From positions 1-64,000 of the forward strand of contig NZ_MSSV01000024.1 of assembly GCF_002150505.1 (NCBI RefSeq): a stretch of 64,000 nt of DNA, written 5' to 3'. The notes under the pieces were generated by a model that had not been told where the DNA came from, did no database searches, and saw only the letters and a list, made by a program, of their open reading frames with translations. The DNA is from Algoriphagus ratkowskyi (GTDB taxonomy: Bacteria > Bacteroidota > Bacteroidia > Cytophagales > Cyclobacteriaceae). Made by a program: the position numbers and the translations under genes. Below, piece by piece: positions 27,359-36,640 of the stretch. The first letter of the stretch is position 1, and the number at the start of each line of letters is the position of its first letter.

Positions 27359-28046
27359 AGTTAGGGTAATAAAAGTTAATGACGACCTTGAGGCTACTGA
27401 AAAATATATTGCAGGTCATTTGAAAGTACTTGAATCTTACGGAGTAACTAAAGTTACATCTGCGGACAGATCATGGACTGCTAATCCGAACACTTACCTG
27501 ATCTTATTTGAATCAATGGATGATTTTAGGGTTCTGGGGGGAGGACGCATACAGTTAAGAAGCAAAGGGTTCCCTCTTCCTTTGGAGGAAGCTATAGCCG
27601 AAATAGACCCTTCTATTGTAGGTTATATGGAACAATTTGATGACTTGGAAGTAGCTGAATACTGTGGATTGTGGAATAGTCGCGAAGTTGCAGGCTATGG
27701 AATAGGAAGTATATACCTGATGAAAGTAGGAGTTGCTATTGCTGGGCAGTTTAAAATGAAAAAACTAATGGCACTCTGCTCACCAGCAACTGTTAAGTTG
27801 ACTATGAAAGTGGGGATGGAGATAGTAGAAAGTTTGGGACAGAACGGTACGTTTTTTTATCCAAAAGAAGGACTAATAGCAACACTATTGCAAATCAACG
27901 ATCTTGATAATATTCCTACGGCAGTCGATATTGAGCGACAATTTATTTTTGATTTAAGAAGTAATAAAGTTAATAAAACACTTGAAAAAGGGCCGAAGGG
28001 AGAAATGATGATTAGTTTCGAGGTAAATTTTAATTCAAGAAATTAG
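27348..28046 (+). CDS. GNAT/autoinducer-synthase-like acyltransferase (putative)
   Basis: 232-aa protein with no family I can name with certainty. The layout resembles GNAT N-acyltransferases of the FeeM/LuxI-like class. It has a strand plus VLGGGRIQL (about 63-70) in the place of the GxxRL block. It then has EVAEYCGLWNSREVAGYGIG (about 101-120), matching the 'E..RL.V....RG.GLG' acyl-CoA/ACP region, followed by a helix and a buried strand with KKLMALCSP. It is translationally coupled on both sides: 11-bp overlap with the E1-like gene and 1-bp overlap with the kinase. The assignment comes from motif order, not from a search. Confidence 0.5.
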   Translation: MEVRVRVIKVNDDLEATEKYIAGHLKVLESYGVTKVTSADRSWTANPNTYLILFESMDDFRVLGGGRIQLRSKGFPLPLEEAIAEIDPSIVGYMEQFDDLEVAEYCGLWNSREVAGYGIGSIYLMKVGVAIAGQFKMKKLMALCSPATVKLTMKVGMEIVESLGQNGTFFYPKEGLIATLLQINDLDNIPTAVDIERQFIFDLRSNKVNKTLEKGPKGEMMISFEVNFNSRN

Positions 28047-30193
28047 TGAAGAAATCGGTTTTTGTAAGTTTTATTTACTTTGTTCCAATTTTTTTATTGG
28101 TGATATTTCCTTTATCTCGATATCTAGGAATATTTGGAGGTGAAGATAGAGAGGGGGTGACAAATTATTATATCTGTACGGAGAGTTCTTGGGAAACTAA
28201 TAATTGGAAGGAAGGACTTTTTGTCAATCCATTTGACCTAAAAGGAGGTCAGATTGATTTAGGATTCCAAGAAGATACGGTAATCATAGGGTTAGATATA
28301 AGCCCCTATTTGAAATTGAATGGGGATCCAAAATTTCTTGAAATTATCAATCCCTCATTTAGAAGCGTTGAGATCTTTAGAGTTAATGCTAAAGGAGAAG
28401 TAGTTTTCCTCGGAAAAGATGGGATTCAATATATGCTATCTAATAAGTATGGCAATCCCAATCCTACCTTTAAACTTACAGATTCAAAAGATTGGCTGCC
28501 TTATGTCATTTTAAAAATTAGTTCATTTGAACCAGTTAGATTTAATGCTGTTATTTCATCGGAAGCTTCTTATTACTCCAATTTCAATAAGAGAACAATT
28601 TTTATTAATATCTATGTTGGTATTATGCTCGCTCTGTTTTTTTATAATTTGTTTTTATATTTTTCAGGACTGGATGTGCTTTATCTGTCATACAGTATGT
28701 ACGTTCTGTTTATTGCATTGGCACAACTTTCTATTTCGGGGCATTCCTATTACTATTTTCTTTATCAGAACCCGAAACTATTTGAATTAAGCATTATTGG
28801 TTTTACTTCATTGGCGGGATTGTTAGGTCTTTATTTTGTAAAAGTTTTTCTACACACAAAAGAGCGTTTGCCATTAGTAAATAAGTTGTTGGGACTATTG
28901 ATGATGTCTTATTTAGTGACTTTTATTTTAAGATTGTTTGGTGCAGTTAGTCTAAGCTATATGCTTACTGACATTAACGGTCTTTTAGTAGTTATATTAG
29001 TTTTTTATACTGCCATTGTTTTAGCTCGTAGAGGAATACGATCAGCTTACTTTTTTCTCGGGGCATGGACATTTTTCTTGATAGGAATTTTAGTGTATAT
29101 CATGCAAACTCAGGGACTATTGGATCTTGGATTCTATCCTAATCTCGCCATGTTGGTTGGTACAGCATTTGAAGCCCTTCTCTTGTCTTTTGCTTTGGCA
29201 GATAAGATCAATTTACTTAAGAAAGAAAAGGAAAAAGAACAGGCTGAACGTTTAATAGCCCTTGCAAAGAATGAGCATCTCGTTAGAGAGCAAAATGTGA
29301 TGCTTGAAGATAAGGTCAAAATCAGAACTGATGAATTGGAACAAGCAATTCGAAATCTACAGAATACCCAAAGTCAACTTGTCAATCAGGAAAAAATGGC
29401 GTCCCTTGGACAGTTGACTGCTGGAATTGCTCATGAAATCAATAATCCAATTAACTTCGTAAGTTCCAATATCATGCCGTTGAAGCGAGATATTAAGGAT
29501 ATCATGGAGGTGATCGAATTTTATAGAAGTAGAGGAGCCATGGAGTTTACACCTGATTCTCAGAAGGAAGCTAAGCAACTAGAAGAAGATTTGGAGCTTG
29601 ATTATGTTCTCGATGAAGTGGAGCACCTGCTGAAAGGAATGGATGATGGTGCTAGGAGAACGGTAGAAATTGTGAAGGGTCTAAGGCTATTCTCTCGCGT
29701 AGATGAACAGGATATGAAAAGTGTCGATCTTCATGATGGGATTAACAGCACACTTATTTTGTTAAATAGCACCATGCCTACCAAAATTCGTGTCAATCTT
29801 GATTACGATGAGTTGCCTCTGGTAGAGTGCCTGGCAGGTAAGATCAATCAGGTATTTATGAATATCATTAATAATGCTATTCATGCATTAGCTGATCATA
29901 TTAATACTATTGTGGATCCTCATATTCTAATTCGTACCAAGTCTTTAGTAGATGCTGTTACGATCGAAATTATTGACAATGGACCAGGGATGCCTGAATG
30001 TGTTAAGCAACGAATATTTGAACCTTTTTTCACTACAAAAGCCGTAGGAAAGGGCACGGGCTTGGGACTTTCAATAGTTTATTCTATTATTGAAAATCAC
30101 AAAGGCAAGCTGGAGGTAAATTCGGAAGAGAGCCAGGGAACTACCTTTAAAATTACGCTTCCCATATATCAAAGTACTGAACGCTATGAATGA
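28046..30193 (+). CDS. 7TMR-DISM sensor histidine kinase
   Basis: 715-aa membrane kinase. It has an N-terminal helix (about 5-25), an extracytoplasmic DISM-type beta domain (about 30-185), seven membrane helices (about 190-385), and a coiled coil (about 388-445). The kinase core has the phosphorylated H463 in GIAHEINNP, an N box with INNAIHA, DNGPGM, FEPFFTTK and GKGTGLGLSI. 7TMR-DISM domains usually bind carbohydrates or other small ligands. Start codon GTG overlaps the preceding stop (TAGTG). It overlaps the following REC-kinase gene by 8 bp. Confidence 0.92.
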   Translation: MKKSVFVSFIYFVPIFLLVIFPLSRYLGIFGGEDREGVTNYYICTESSWETNNWKEGLFVNPFDLKGGQIDLGFQEDTVIIGLDISPYLKLNGDPKFLEIINPSFRSVEIFRVNAKGEVVFLGKDGIQYMLSNKYGNPNPTFKLTDSKDWLPYVILKISSFEPVRFNAVISSEASYYSNFNKRTIFINIYVGIMLALFFYNLFLYFSGLDVLYLSYSMYVLFIALAQLSISGHSYYYFLYQNPKLFELSIIGFTSLAGLLGLYFVKVFLHTKERLPLVNKLLGLLMMSYLVTFILRLFGAVSLSYMLTDINGLLVVILVFYTAIVLARRGIRSAYFFLGAWTFFLIGILVYIMQTQGLLDLGFYPNLAMLVGTAFEALLLSFALADKINLLKKEKEKEQAERLIALAKNEHLVREQNVMLEDKVKIRTDELEQAIRNLQNTQSQLVNQEKMASLGQLTAGIAHEINNPINFVSSNIMPLKRDIKDIMEVIEFYRSRGAMEFTPDSQKEAKQLEEDLELDYVLDEVEHLLKGMDDGARRTVEIVKGLRLFSRVDEQDMKSVDLHDGINSTLILLNSTMPTKIRVNLDYDELPLVECLAGKINQVFMNIINNAIHALADHINTIVDPHILIRTKSLVDAVTIEIIDNGPGMPECVKQRIFEPFFTTKAVGKGTGLGLSIVYSIIENHKGKLEVNSEESQGTTFKITLPIYQSTERYE

Positions 30194-31271
30194 TAAAATT
30201 CATGTCCTCTATATAGACGATGAAGATAATAACCTAAAATCTTTCAGAGCTACCTTAAGGAAAGACTTTAAAATTTTTACAGCAATTAATGCTGAAGAAG
30301 GACTGAAAATTGCCCGGGAAGAGGATGTTCATGTGGTGATAGCAGATCAGAGAATGCCGGGAATGACTGGAACTGAGTTTTTTGAAGAACTGATGAAGTT
30401 CAATCCAGATCCAATCCGAATTTTGCTTACAGGCTACTCAGATATTGCTTCGGTAATAGATGCGATAAATAAAGGTGAAGTATATCGATTTATCGATAAG
30501 CCTTGGAATATTGAGCAGATTAAAAACTCTATCAAAAATGCAGCAGATATTTATTATATGCGGCGTGAATTGAAGGATAAGAGTTTAAAACTCAAAAAGC
30601 TACATTCTGAAATGAATCAATTCGTTTACAGTTTGTCTCATGAATTGCGTGGGCCGCTAATGAGTATTTCAGGTGTGTCAAAGTTGGCTAAAATGGAGCT
30701 GAAAGATCCGGAAGCATGGGAGTATTTTGACATGATAGATAGCGCTACAGGTAAATTAGATGATTATATCTATAAAATGCTTGACTTCTACAGATCTACC
30801 AAAATTGACAACAAAATATCCGAAATATCTTTTAGAGATATAGTCGATCAGCAATTGGAAGCCTATAATTCTAAGTTTGATATTAATCACATTCAAATAT
30901 CAATACAGATCAGGCAAGAACATTCTTTCTACTCCGACGAATCAAAAATTAGAGTAATACTCAATAACCTTTTCAGTAACTCTGTTCAATTTCAGAATGA
31001 AGATCAAAGTGAGAATAAGATAAGCTTGACCGTGGAGGTAGCAGAATCTGAGGCTACGATCACTTTGATGGATAATGGAATCGGTATAGAAGAAAAGCAT
31101 CTTCCTGATGTTTTTAACCTGTTTACGAGGGCAACTCAAAAAAATGTAGGAACTGGTCTCGGGCTTTATATGGTGAAAGAAGCTGTAGAGCAAATGGGAG
31201 GAAAAATTCATTTGGAATCTGTGTTTGGAGAAGGCGCGACTTTTAAAGTCACCTTGCCAAGCATGAAATAA
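30186..31271 (+). CDS. response regulator-histidine kinase hybrid (REC-HisKA-HATPase)
   Basis: 361-aa soluble protein. The N-terminal receiver domain has D11/D12, phosphoacceptor D54 (IADQRMPG) and KP in RFIDKPW. The kinase module has H152 in LSHELRGPL, then DNGIGI and GTGLGLYMV. REC preceding the kinase suggests that the upstream membrane kinase controls this kinase by phosphotransfer. It overlaps the DISM kinase by 8 bp and is the last gene of the island; ppa follows with its own promoter. Confidence 0.92.
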   Translation: MNDKIHVLYIDDEDNNLKSFRATLRKDFKIFTAINAEEGLKIAREEDVHVVIADQRMPGMTGTEFFEELMKFNPDPIRILLTGYSDIASVIDAINKGEVYRFIDKPWNIEQIKNSIKNAADIYYMRRELKDKSLKLKKLHSEMNQFVYSLSHELRGPLMSISGVSKLAKMELKDPEAWEYFDMIDSATGKLDDYIYKMLDFYRSTKIDNKISEISFRDIVDQQLEAYNSKFDINHIQISIQIRQEHSFYSDESKIRVILNNLFSNSVQFQNEDQSENKISLTVEVAESEATITLMDNGIGIEEKHLPDVFNLFTRATQKNVGTGLGLYMVKEAVEQMGGKIHLESVFGEGATFKVTLPSMK

Positions 31272-31304
31272 CAAATCGTTTCTGGGCATTTTCCTGCTAA
31301 ACTG

Positions 31305-31312
31305 TATCTTTG
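31305..31312 (+). promoter_or_regulatory. -7 promoter element for ppa
   Basis: TATCTTTG matches the Bacteroidota -7 consensus TAnnTTTG exactly and is followed by CA. It lies 50 bp before the ppa ATG, giving a leader of about 40 nt. The -33 region (TTTCTG near 31279) is only a partial match. Confidence 0.55.
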
Positions 31313-31361
31313 CACGAGCTCTAGAAAAAGCTTCACTTTTTATCAACTAATATAAGATATT

Positions 31362-31901
31362 ATGATTAATCCTTGGCATGACGTCAACATCGGTAAAAAC
31401 GCCCCAGAAGTAGTAACGGGGGTAATAGAAATACCAAAGGGTAGCAAAGGAAAGTATGAACTGGACAAGAAGACCGGAATGCTGATGCTAGACCGAGTAC
31501 TCTTTTCTGCGGTTCATTATCCTGCCAATTACGGCTTTATTCCACAGACTTTCTGCGAAGATCATGATCCACTGGATATTCTCATTATTTCGCAAATCGA
31601 TATTCCTTCTATGTGTCTTGTAGAAGCTAAAGTGATAGGTGTGATGAGAATGATTGACGGAGGAGAAGCAGATGATAAGATCATCGCCGTAGCTGCTGGA
31701 GATCAATCTGTAAATTACATTGAAGATATTGATGATCTTCCTCCTCACCTGATGAAGGAAGTCCATAGATTCTTTGAAGATTATAAGAAGCTCGAAAATA
31801 AGGAAGTAAAAGTAGAAGATTTCCTTGGCAAAGAAGATGCGATGCGCATAATCCGTGAAAGTGTTAATCTTTACGATCAGAACTTTAGAACAAGAAAATA
31901 A
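31362..31901 (+). CDS. ppa: inorganic pyrophosphatase (family I)
   Basis: 179-aa soluble enzyme hydrolysing pyrophosphate to phosphate, which drives biosynthetic reactions. The metal-binding signature DHDPLDILI lies near residue 68, and the later DGGEADDKIIAV block is also conserved. Length fits the bacterial hexameric family. A strong terminator follows directly. Confidence 0.96.
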   Translation: MINPWHDVNIGKNAPEVVTGVIEIPKGSKGKYELDKKTGMLMLDRVLFSAVHYPANYGFIPQTFCEDHDPLDILIISQIDIPSMCLVEAKVIGVMRMIDGGEADDKIIAVAAGDQSVNYIEDIDDLPPHLMKEVHRFFEDYKKLENKEVKVEDFLGKEDAMRIIRESVNLYDQNFRTRK

Positions 31902-31904
31902 GAG

Positions 31905-31934
31905 AAAAGCCTGAGATCGATCTCAGGCTTTTTT
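31905..31934 (+). terminator. rho-independent terminator of ppa
   Basis: 28-bp perfect palindrome with core GCCTGAGATCGATCTCAGGC at 31909-31928, beginning 3 bp after the ppa stop and followed by a T6 run (31929-31934). Confidence 0.93.
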
Positions 31935-32153
31935 GCTTATAATGATTTTACCGCAAAGCACACAAAGGTTACGCGGAGAGCGTAGTTTATAAGTATAACC
32001 CGTTTTCCTACTTCAATTGTTATCCTGCTTCTCCAGAAGCTGGACTGTCCATGACCAGTCGTGAGATACGAACGTTTGTGAAGACTTCCCACTTTTCACC
32101 TTTTACCACTTACTTCATTTTCAATTTCAGCAACATCGGCATTGGACATCACC

Positions 32154-32609
32154 TTACTTCTTCCCCTTCACCTGCTGCTTTCCAGCTTTTTTAGCTAAAT
32201 AGACCACCAGCTCTTTGTAGGCTTCATGCTCATGATTAGATACGGAGATAGATTGCTGATCTGAAAAAGCAATCGTCACCTGACGAAATTCCTTCTTGTT
32301 TGCCTTGACTATTTCCTCTTCCCAAGCTAAAATCTGAGAAACTGGATAAGTTTTGGTGTAACCTCTCAAGGGTAGCTTGACGATGATCTGATCTCGACCG
32401 GCAGTTATGAATCTATATCCAGCAAGCATCTTCACCAAAAGCATTAAAATCACTAGCGTGATGATGGTACAGGCTATCAGATAAAAATAAATCCCGAAAC
32501 TGCCTGTATAGGCAAAATCTCGTAGAATAAATACCAATCCCGAAATGAGGAAGAGCAGAACAAGACTTAAGGAAATGTAAGTGGATATTTTTGGTTTAAT
32601 GACCAGCAT
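32154..32609 (-). CDS. hypothetical membrane protein with PH-like tail
   Basis: 151-aa protein with two N-terminal membrane helices (about 10-30 and 38-62). A beta-rich cytoplasmic domain (about 65-135) follows that resembles bacterial PH-type domains (YRFITAGRDQIIVKLPL). The tail is lysine-rich. It overlaps the ACP phosphodiesterase-like gene by 14 bp. No function can be assigned. Confidence 0.7.
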   Translation of the reverse strand: MLVIKPKISTYISLSLVLLFLISGLVFILRDFAYTGSFGIYFYLIACTIITLVILMLLVKMLAGYRFITAGRDQIIVKLPLRGYTKTYPVSQILAWEEEIVKANKKEFRQVTIAFSDQQSISVSNHEHEAYKELVVYLAKKAGKQQVKGKK

Positions 32610-33201
32610 TAGTGTTTTGGATTTCTAGTAATTTCTCTCGTGCAAAAGTCTCTAAATCCGCGAAGAAAGCGAAAAATATCACTTGAAATTCCTGTTCTTT
32701 TTCCATTAGGTCTAGATGTGCCATTTCCATCTTGGATGGAAAACGGGTTCTACGGGACATTCCTGAGAGTGTTTTATGAATTCCTTCGATCTCCCGATAT
32801 TGTATAAGCCAATTCTCCTGAACCATCCACTGAAACATATTTAGGAAGCGTTCCGGAAACAGTTGACGGTTGTGTTTCAATGTGCTAAAAGTATTTTGGA
32901 TAAATTCTTCCAAAGGAATATCTGAATATCTGCCCCAATTTTTGGCAAGAAAATAGTCAAAATAGATGTCCGTGATTACGGTAGAGTAGAGTCGGTACTT
33001 CGGTCGCAAATAACTCTGTCCAGCACGAACCAAAGGATGTGTATCTGTGAATTTGTCTATTTCTCGGTGGAGTTTGATACCATGCTGGACTTCCTCCGGA
33101 AAGGTGTTCATCATTTTTCCCTTTACAAAGTCTCCAATAAAATTTCCCACAAGCACTTCGTCTTGACCAAAAGAAAGATAAGCGTGCGCGAGGTAGTTCA
33201 T
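32596..33201 (-). CDS. acyl carrier protein phosphodiesterase-like (DUF479)
   Basis: 201-aa protein matching the AcpH family, which removes 4'-phosphopantetheine from ACP. Conserved segments are MNYLAHAYLS, VGNFIGDFVKG, GIKLHREIDKFTDTHP and ITDIYFDYFLAKNW, with the His/Asp residues expected for an HD-like metal site. It is divergent from the helicase gene with 62 bp between the starts. Confidence 0.88.
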   Translation of the reverse strand: MNYLAHAYLSFGQDEVLVGNFIGDFVKGKMMNTFPEEVQHGIKLHREIDKFTDTHPLVRAGQSYLRPKYRLYSTVITDIYFDYFLAKNWGRYSDIPLEEFIQNTFSTLKHNRQLFPERFLNMFQWMVQENWLIQYREIEGIHKTLSGMSRRTRFPSKMEMAHLDLMEKEQEFQVIFFAFFADLETFAREKLLEIQNTNAGH

Positions 33202-33263
33202 AGAAGTGATCGAGTTGGGAAAACTCGGGAGGTTTTGATTAGTTTCGTCTAAAATACGGATTG

Positions 33264-35192
33264 ATGCCCAATATCACGGAAGAATTAAAGAATGGATTAA
33301 AACTGCTGAAAATTGAATGGCAGGAAGATCTCGCTCAATACAAGCAGAAGTTTCTGAATACCTCACTTGCCGAAAAGAAAAAAGCAGGCATCACTTGGCA
33401 TCCCGTACAACTCAAAAAGAGCAAAATCGGGATGGGAGAGCGGCTTTTGGTAGAAGTGGAGCGCTCGGATTCCAACCATGCCTCTGCATTTAACTCTGGC
33501 AAGTCCGTGTCATTTTTCAGTACCCATGATTCTTATAATTCTTCCGAGGATCGCGTGAATGGAGTGATCAATTTTGTAAAGCAAAACACCATGACGATCA
33601 CCTTGCAGGCGGATGAGCTGCCGGAATGGATGCATGGAAGCAAGCTAGGAGTGGATTTACTTTTTGATGAGGCGAGTTATAGAGAAATGGAGTTTGCGCT
33701 GAAAAAAGTAATTTCGGCTGAAAACAAGCGGGTGGATGAATTGAAAGATATTCTACTGGGCGAAAAAGCCCCTCAGATTTTTAAAAAGCAACTTGCTTCT
33801 AAATCCAATCTCAATTTCTCCCAAAACCAAGCCTGTGAACTGATCGCCAATGCAAAGGATGTAGCAGTCGTACATGGACCTCCAGGTACTGGAAAGACCA
33901 CTACGCTGATCGAGGCGATCCAGGATTCGCTAATCGCTGGCGAATCGATTTTGGTATGTGCGCCAAGTAATGCTGCTGTTGATCTATTGGTAGAAAAACT
34001 GATCGATCGAGGAATAGAAACCCTGCGATTTGGACATCCAGCACGTGTGGAGGAGAAGATTTTGAATCAAACCTTGGATGCCAAAACAGCTTTTCATGCC
34101 AGCTACAGAGATCTGAAGAAGCTTCGGAAAGAAACTGACCAGCAGCTGAAAATTGCCAAGCAATACAAGCGTAATTTTGGGCACAATGAGCGTGTCCAGC
34201 GCAAGATGATGTTTGCGGAAGTTTCCCGGCTTCGTGAAGCTTCCAAGTCGCTGGAGGAATACATACAATACGATATTTATCAGAAGACAAAAGTCTTTGC
34301 CTGCACACTTGTTGGCGCATCTTCTTACAACCTGAAAGGGATGGAGTTTGATGTGGTGTTTATTGACGAAGCAGCGCAGGGATTGGAAGCAGCAACTTGG
34401 ATTCCGATTTTGAAGGGTAAGAAGGTGGTGTTTGCAGGAGATCACTGCCAGCTCCCACCAACGATCAAATCCTATCAGGCAGGAAAGGATGGACTTGCAG
34501 AGACACTTTTTGAGAAAGTGATCGCTCGTAAACCCCATGCCGCGCAAATGCTGCAAGTGCAATACAGGATGCCTGAAGTAATTATGGGTTTTTCCAATGA
34601 GCAGTTTTATCAGGGGAAATTGATCGCGGATGAGCGTACGAAAACCCATGTATTTCCTTCAGAAGAATCAGTCATAGAATGGATAGATACCGCGGGCGCT
34701 GGCTATTCGGATCAGAAGGAAGCGGAGAGCTTGAGTACCTTCAATCCTGAGGAAGCATACTTCGCGGCGAAATACCTGAATGATCTTGTGGAGAGAATTG
34801 GGTCAGACAATTTCCTGCAAAATGATTGGACGATTGGTCTGATCGCACCTTATGGAGCACAAGTGCGGAGATTGCGCCAATTGATTTTTGATTCGGAGGA
34901 TTATCCAAGTTTGCTGTCTGTAAAAGAGCAAATCACCATCGATACAGTAGATGGTTTCCAAGGTCAGGAGCGGGATTTGATGATGATTTCCCTCACGCGA
35001 TCCAATGAGAAAGGGGAGATAGGTTTCCTCGCTGATACTCGTCGAATGAATGTAGCCCTGACCCGGGCGAAGCGTAAATTGGTGCTAATAGGTGATTCTG
35101 GTACACTTACTCAAAACCCTTTCTTTGATGAATTGCTGAGATACTTTGAGGCGCAGGACGGGTATAGAAGCGTGTGGGAGTTTTTGGGATGA
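33264..35192 (+). CDS. superfamily 1 DNA/RNA helicase (IGHMBP2/Dna2-like)
   Basis: 642-aa AAA-type SF1 helicase. Walker A is GPPGTGKTT (about 205-213); Walker B FIDEAAQG follows, and motifs QYRMPE, VDGFQGQERD and VALTRAKRKL mark an Upf1-like SF1B enzyme. The N-terminal 150 residues form a beta-rich OB-type region. ATG 33264 directly follows a TTG codon at 33261. It is monocistronic and probably acts in nucleic acid maintenance; the cellular role is unknown. Confidence 0.9.
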   Translation: MPNITEELKNGLKLLKIEWQEDLAQYKQKFLNTSLAEKKKAGITWHPVQLKKSKIGMGERLLVEVERSDSNHASAFNSGKSVSFFSTHDSYNSSEDRVNGVINFVKQNTMTITLQADELPEWMHGSKLGVDLLFDEASYREMEFALKKVISAENKRVDELKDILLGEKAPQIFKKQLASKSNLNFSQNQACELIANAKDVAVVHGPPGTGKTTTLIEAIQDSLIAGESILVCAPSNAAVDLLVEKLIDRGIETLRFGHPARVEEKILNQTLDAKTAFHASYRDLKKLRKETDQQLKIAKQYKRNFGHNERVQRKMMFAEVSRLREASKSLEEYIQYDIYQKTKVFACTLVGASSYNLKGMEFDVVFIDEAAQGLEAATWIPILKGKKVVFAGDHCQLPPTIKSYQAGKDGLAETLFEKVIARKPHAAQMLQVQYRMPEVIMGFSNEQFYQGKLIADERTKTHVFPSEESVIEWIDTAGAGYSDQKEAESLSTFNPEEAYFAAKYLNDLVERIGSDNFLQNDWTIGLIAPYGAQVRRLRQLIFDSEDYPSLLSVKEQITIDTVDGFQGQERDLMMISLTRSNEKGEIGFLADTRRMNVALTRAKRKLVLIGDSGTLTQNPFFDELLRYFEAQDGYRSVWEFLG

Positions 35193-35210
35193 TTTGAAAA
35201 TTGAAAAATT

Positions 35211-35921
35211 CTAGCTTGAAAATTCGGCAATCATGGGAAGGTGGTCACTCAGCCTAATCCAGTCCTCAACTTTGCCTATCTCTATTTTTTCCAGGTTGTT
35301 TCTGAATCCTGAACTACCAAAAATGTAATCAATTTGGTAGGGTTTGTTTAGATTTTTCTGAAGGAAAAATGTGGGTTGTAATTCGCTCCCCTGTAGTACT
35401 TTAAAGTAGGTATGATATAAACTTTCAATGTTAGTCTCCTTCAGTTCTCGAATAACATCTGAATGATTCCACCAGCGATCCCATTGATCCCATTTTACAT
35501 TGCTGTTAAAATCTCCAGCAATAACAATCTCATTGAATTTTGATTTGTGCAATTGGATGAATTTCCAAAATTGACCTATGTAGCCAAAATTCGGTGATTT
35601 GTTAGAATGAGCCCAAACGCCGATAAATTGTGTGTTCTCATTTATGAGACAGGGTAAAAAATGCTTTACTGAATGGTCTTTGTAAATAGTAGACCACTCA
35701 ATTTTTTCTAGTTTTATGCCACCTCTCGCGAAAATTCCAAGCCCTTTATGTTTGCTATTTCCAACCCAGAGGTGACTTTTCGCCTATTCTATATAGTCTA
35801 GATGGCCAGTTTCTAAGGGATCCTCGCATTCTTGAATTACAAAGATATCAGCATCAAATTCATCTATAAAGTTGAATTTTCTCCTAAAAGCGCCATTTTA
35901 ATTCAATGTGACAACCTTCAA
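35211..35921 (-). pseudogene. endonuclease/exonuclease/phosphatase gene broken by two stop codons
   Basis: One reading frame running from a TTG at 35921 to 35211 encodes a full EEP-fold protein (237 codons). It is interrupted by TAA at 35898-35900 (after KVVTLN, before NGAFRRKF) and TAG at 35784-35786 (between HLDYIE and AKSHLWVG). Both stops are in frame with the C-terminal open part (35211-35552), which has the catalytic motifs GDFNSN, QIDYIF and SDHLPM. The frame itself is intact, so the gene decayed by substitutions rather than indels. The product would have been a phosphodiesterase or nuclease. It converges on the helicase gene. Confidence 0.85.
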
Positions 35922-36044
35922 ATTTTTCAATCTTTCAATCCGCCATGGCGGACAAGTTATTTCAACCTAATTCTTCCCATTAAATTGATGGAGTCACAGA
36001 TTTTTGAATATTGACTATTGAACATTGAGAATTGATAATTCTCA

Positions 36045-36584
36045 TCAGTTTTTCGAAATCGAATCCTTCACCTGATAATGATAGCTCAGCGTGCTTAGAA
36101 TATCGCCGTAAGCTTCCGCGGACTTCAATTGCTCTTCGGATACTTTTCTGCCCAGCAGTCTGCAAAGTAATAAGCCATACACGCCATTCAGGCAGATTTG
36201 AATTTCATTACCCAGATCCTGACCACCCGCTTGCATCACTGCCTCTAGGATAAATGGCTTGGCTTTGCCGTAAGCCATAAAATACTTAGGATCGGTTTTA
36301 AGTTGGTTCCAATGGATTTGAGCAAGTTCGTAAACCAAAGAGTTTAATTCGCTCAAATGACCTTTTTCCAAAATACCCTGAGTTTCCATCTGATCTAAAA
36401 GAGCCAAATACCAGTCAGCTATTTTATCTTTATCTTCATCCGAAACTGGGTATTTCTCTACCACAAATATTTTGATTTCTTCTCGATTTCCTTGGTAGGA
36501 TCGGATCAAATCCTCCATTTGATACATGTAGATGATGTATTCGGCAATATTATTAGACTTCTTGTTTTCGGCTACTGACTGCAT
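36045..36584 (-). CDS. DUF4924 family protein
   Basis: 179-aa, mostly helical cytoplasmic protein. The N-terminal block NNIAEYIIYMYQMEDLIRSY and the central ELNSLVYELAQIHWNQL fit the DUF4924 family of Bacteroidota, which has no known function. No signal peptide or membrane helix. It is flanked on both sides by repeat-rich spacers. Confidence 0.78.
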   Translation of the reverse strand: MQSVAENKKSNNIAEYIIYMYQMEDLIRSYQGNREEIKIFVVEKYPVSDEDKDKIADWYLALLDQMETQGILEKGHLSELNSLVYELAQIHWNQLKTDPKYFMAYGKAKPFILEAVMQAGGQDLGNEIQICLNGVYGLLLCRLLGRKVSEEQLKSAEAYGDILSTLSYHYQVKDSISKN

Positions 36585-36640
36585 GGTATTAATGTTTGTT
36601 GACGCAAAAGTAAGAAATACTAATCGTTGGAAGGAAAGAG

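Noticed and set aside
31935..32153. Possible RNA gene in the spacer after ppa
   Set aside because: GC content rises locally with words such as CGCAAAGCACACAAAGG, but no stable conserved structure or promoter is seen; more likely degenerate spacer repeats.
33901..34649. Long minus-strand frames (139 and 221 codons) opposite the helicase
   Set aside because: They lie wholly inside a well-supported SF1 helicase gene and their products lack domain features; they are shadows of its codon usage.
35832..36253. Small plus-strand frames over the decayed EEP gene and the DUF4924 gene
   Set aside because: They overlap better supported minus-strand frames and have no recognisable features.
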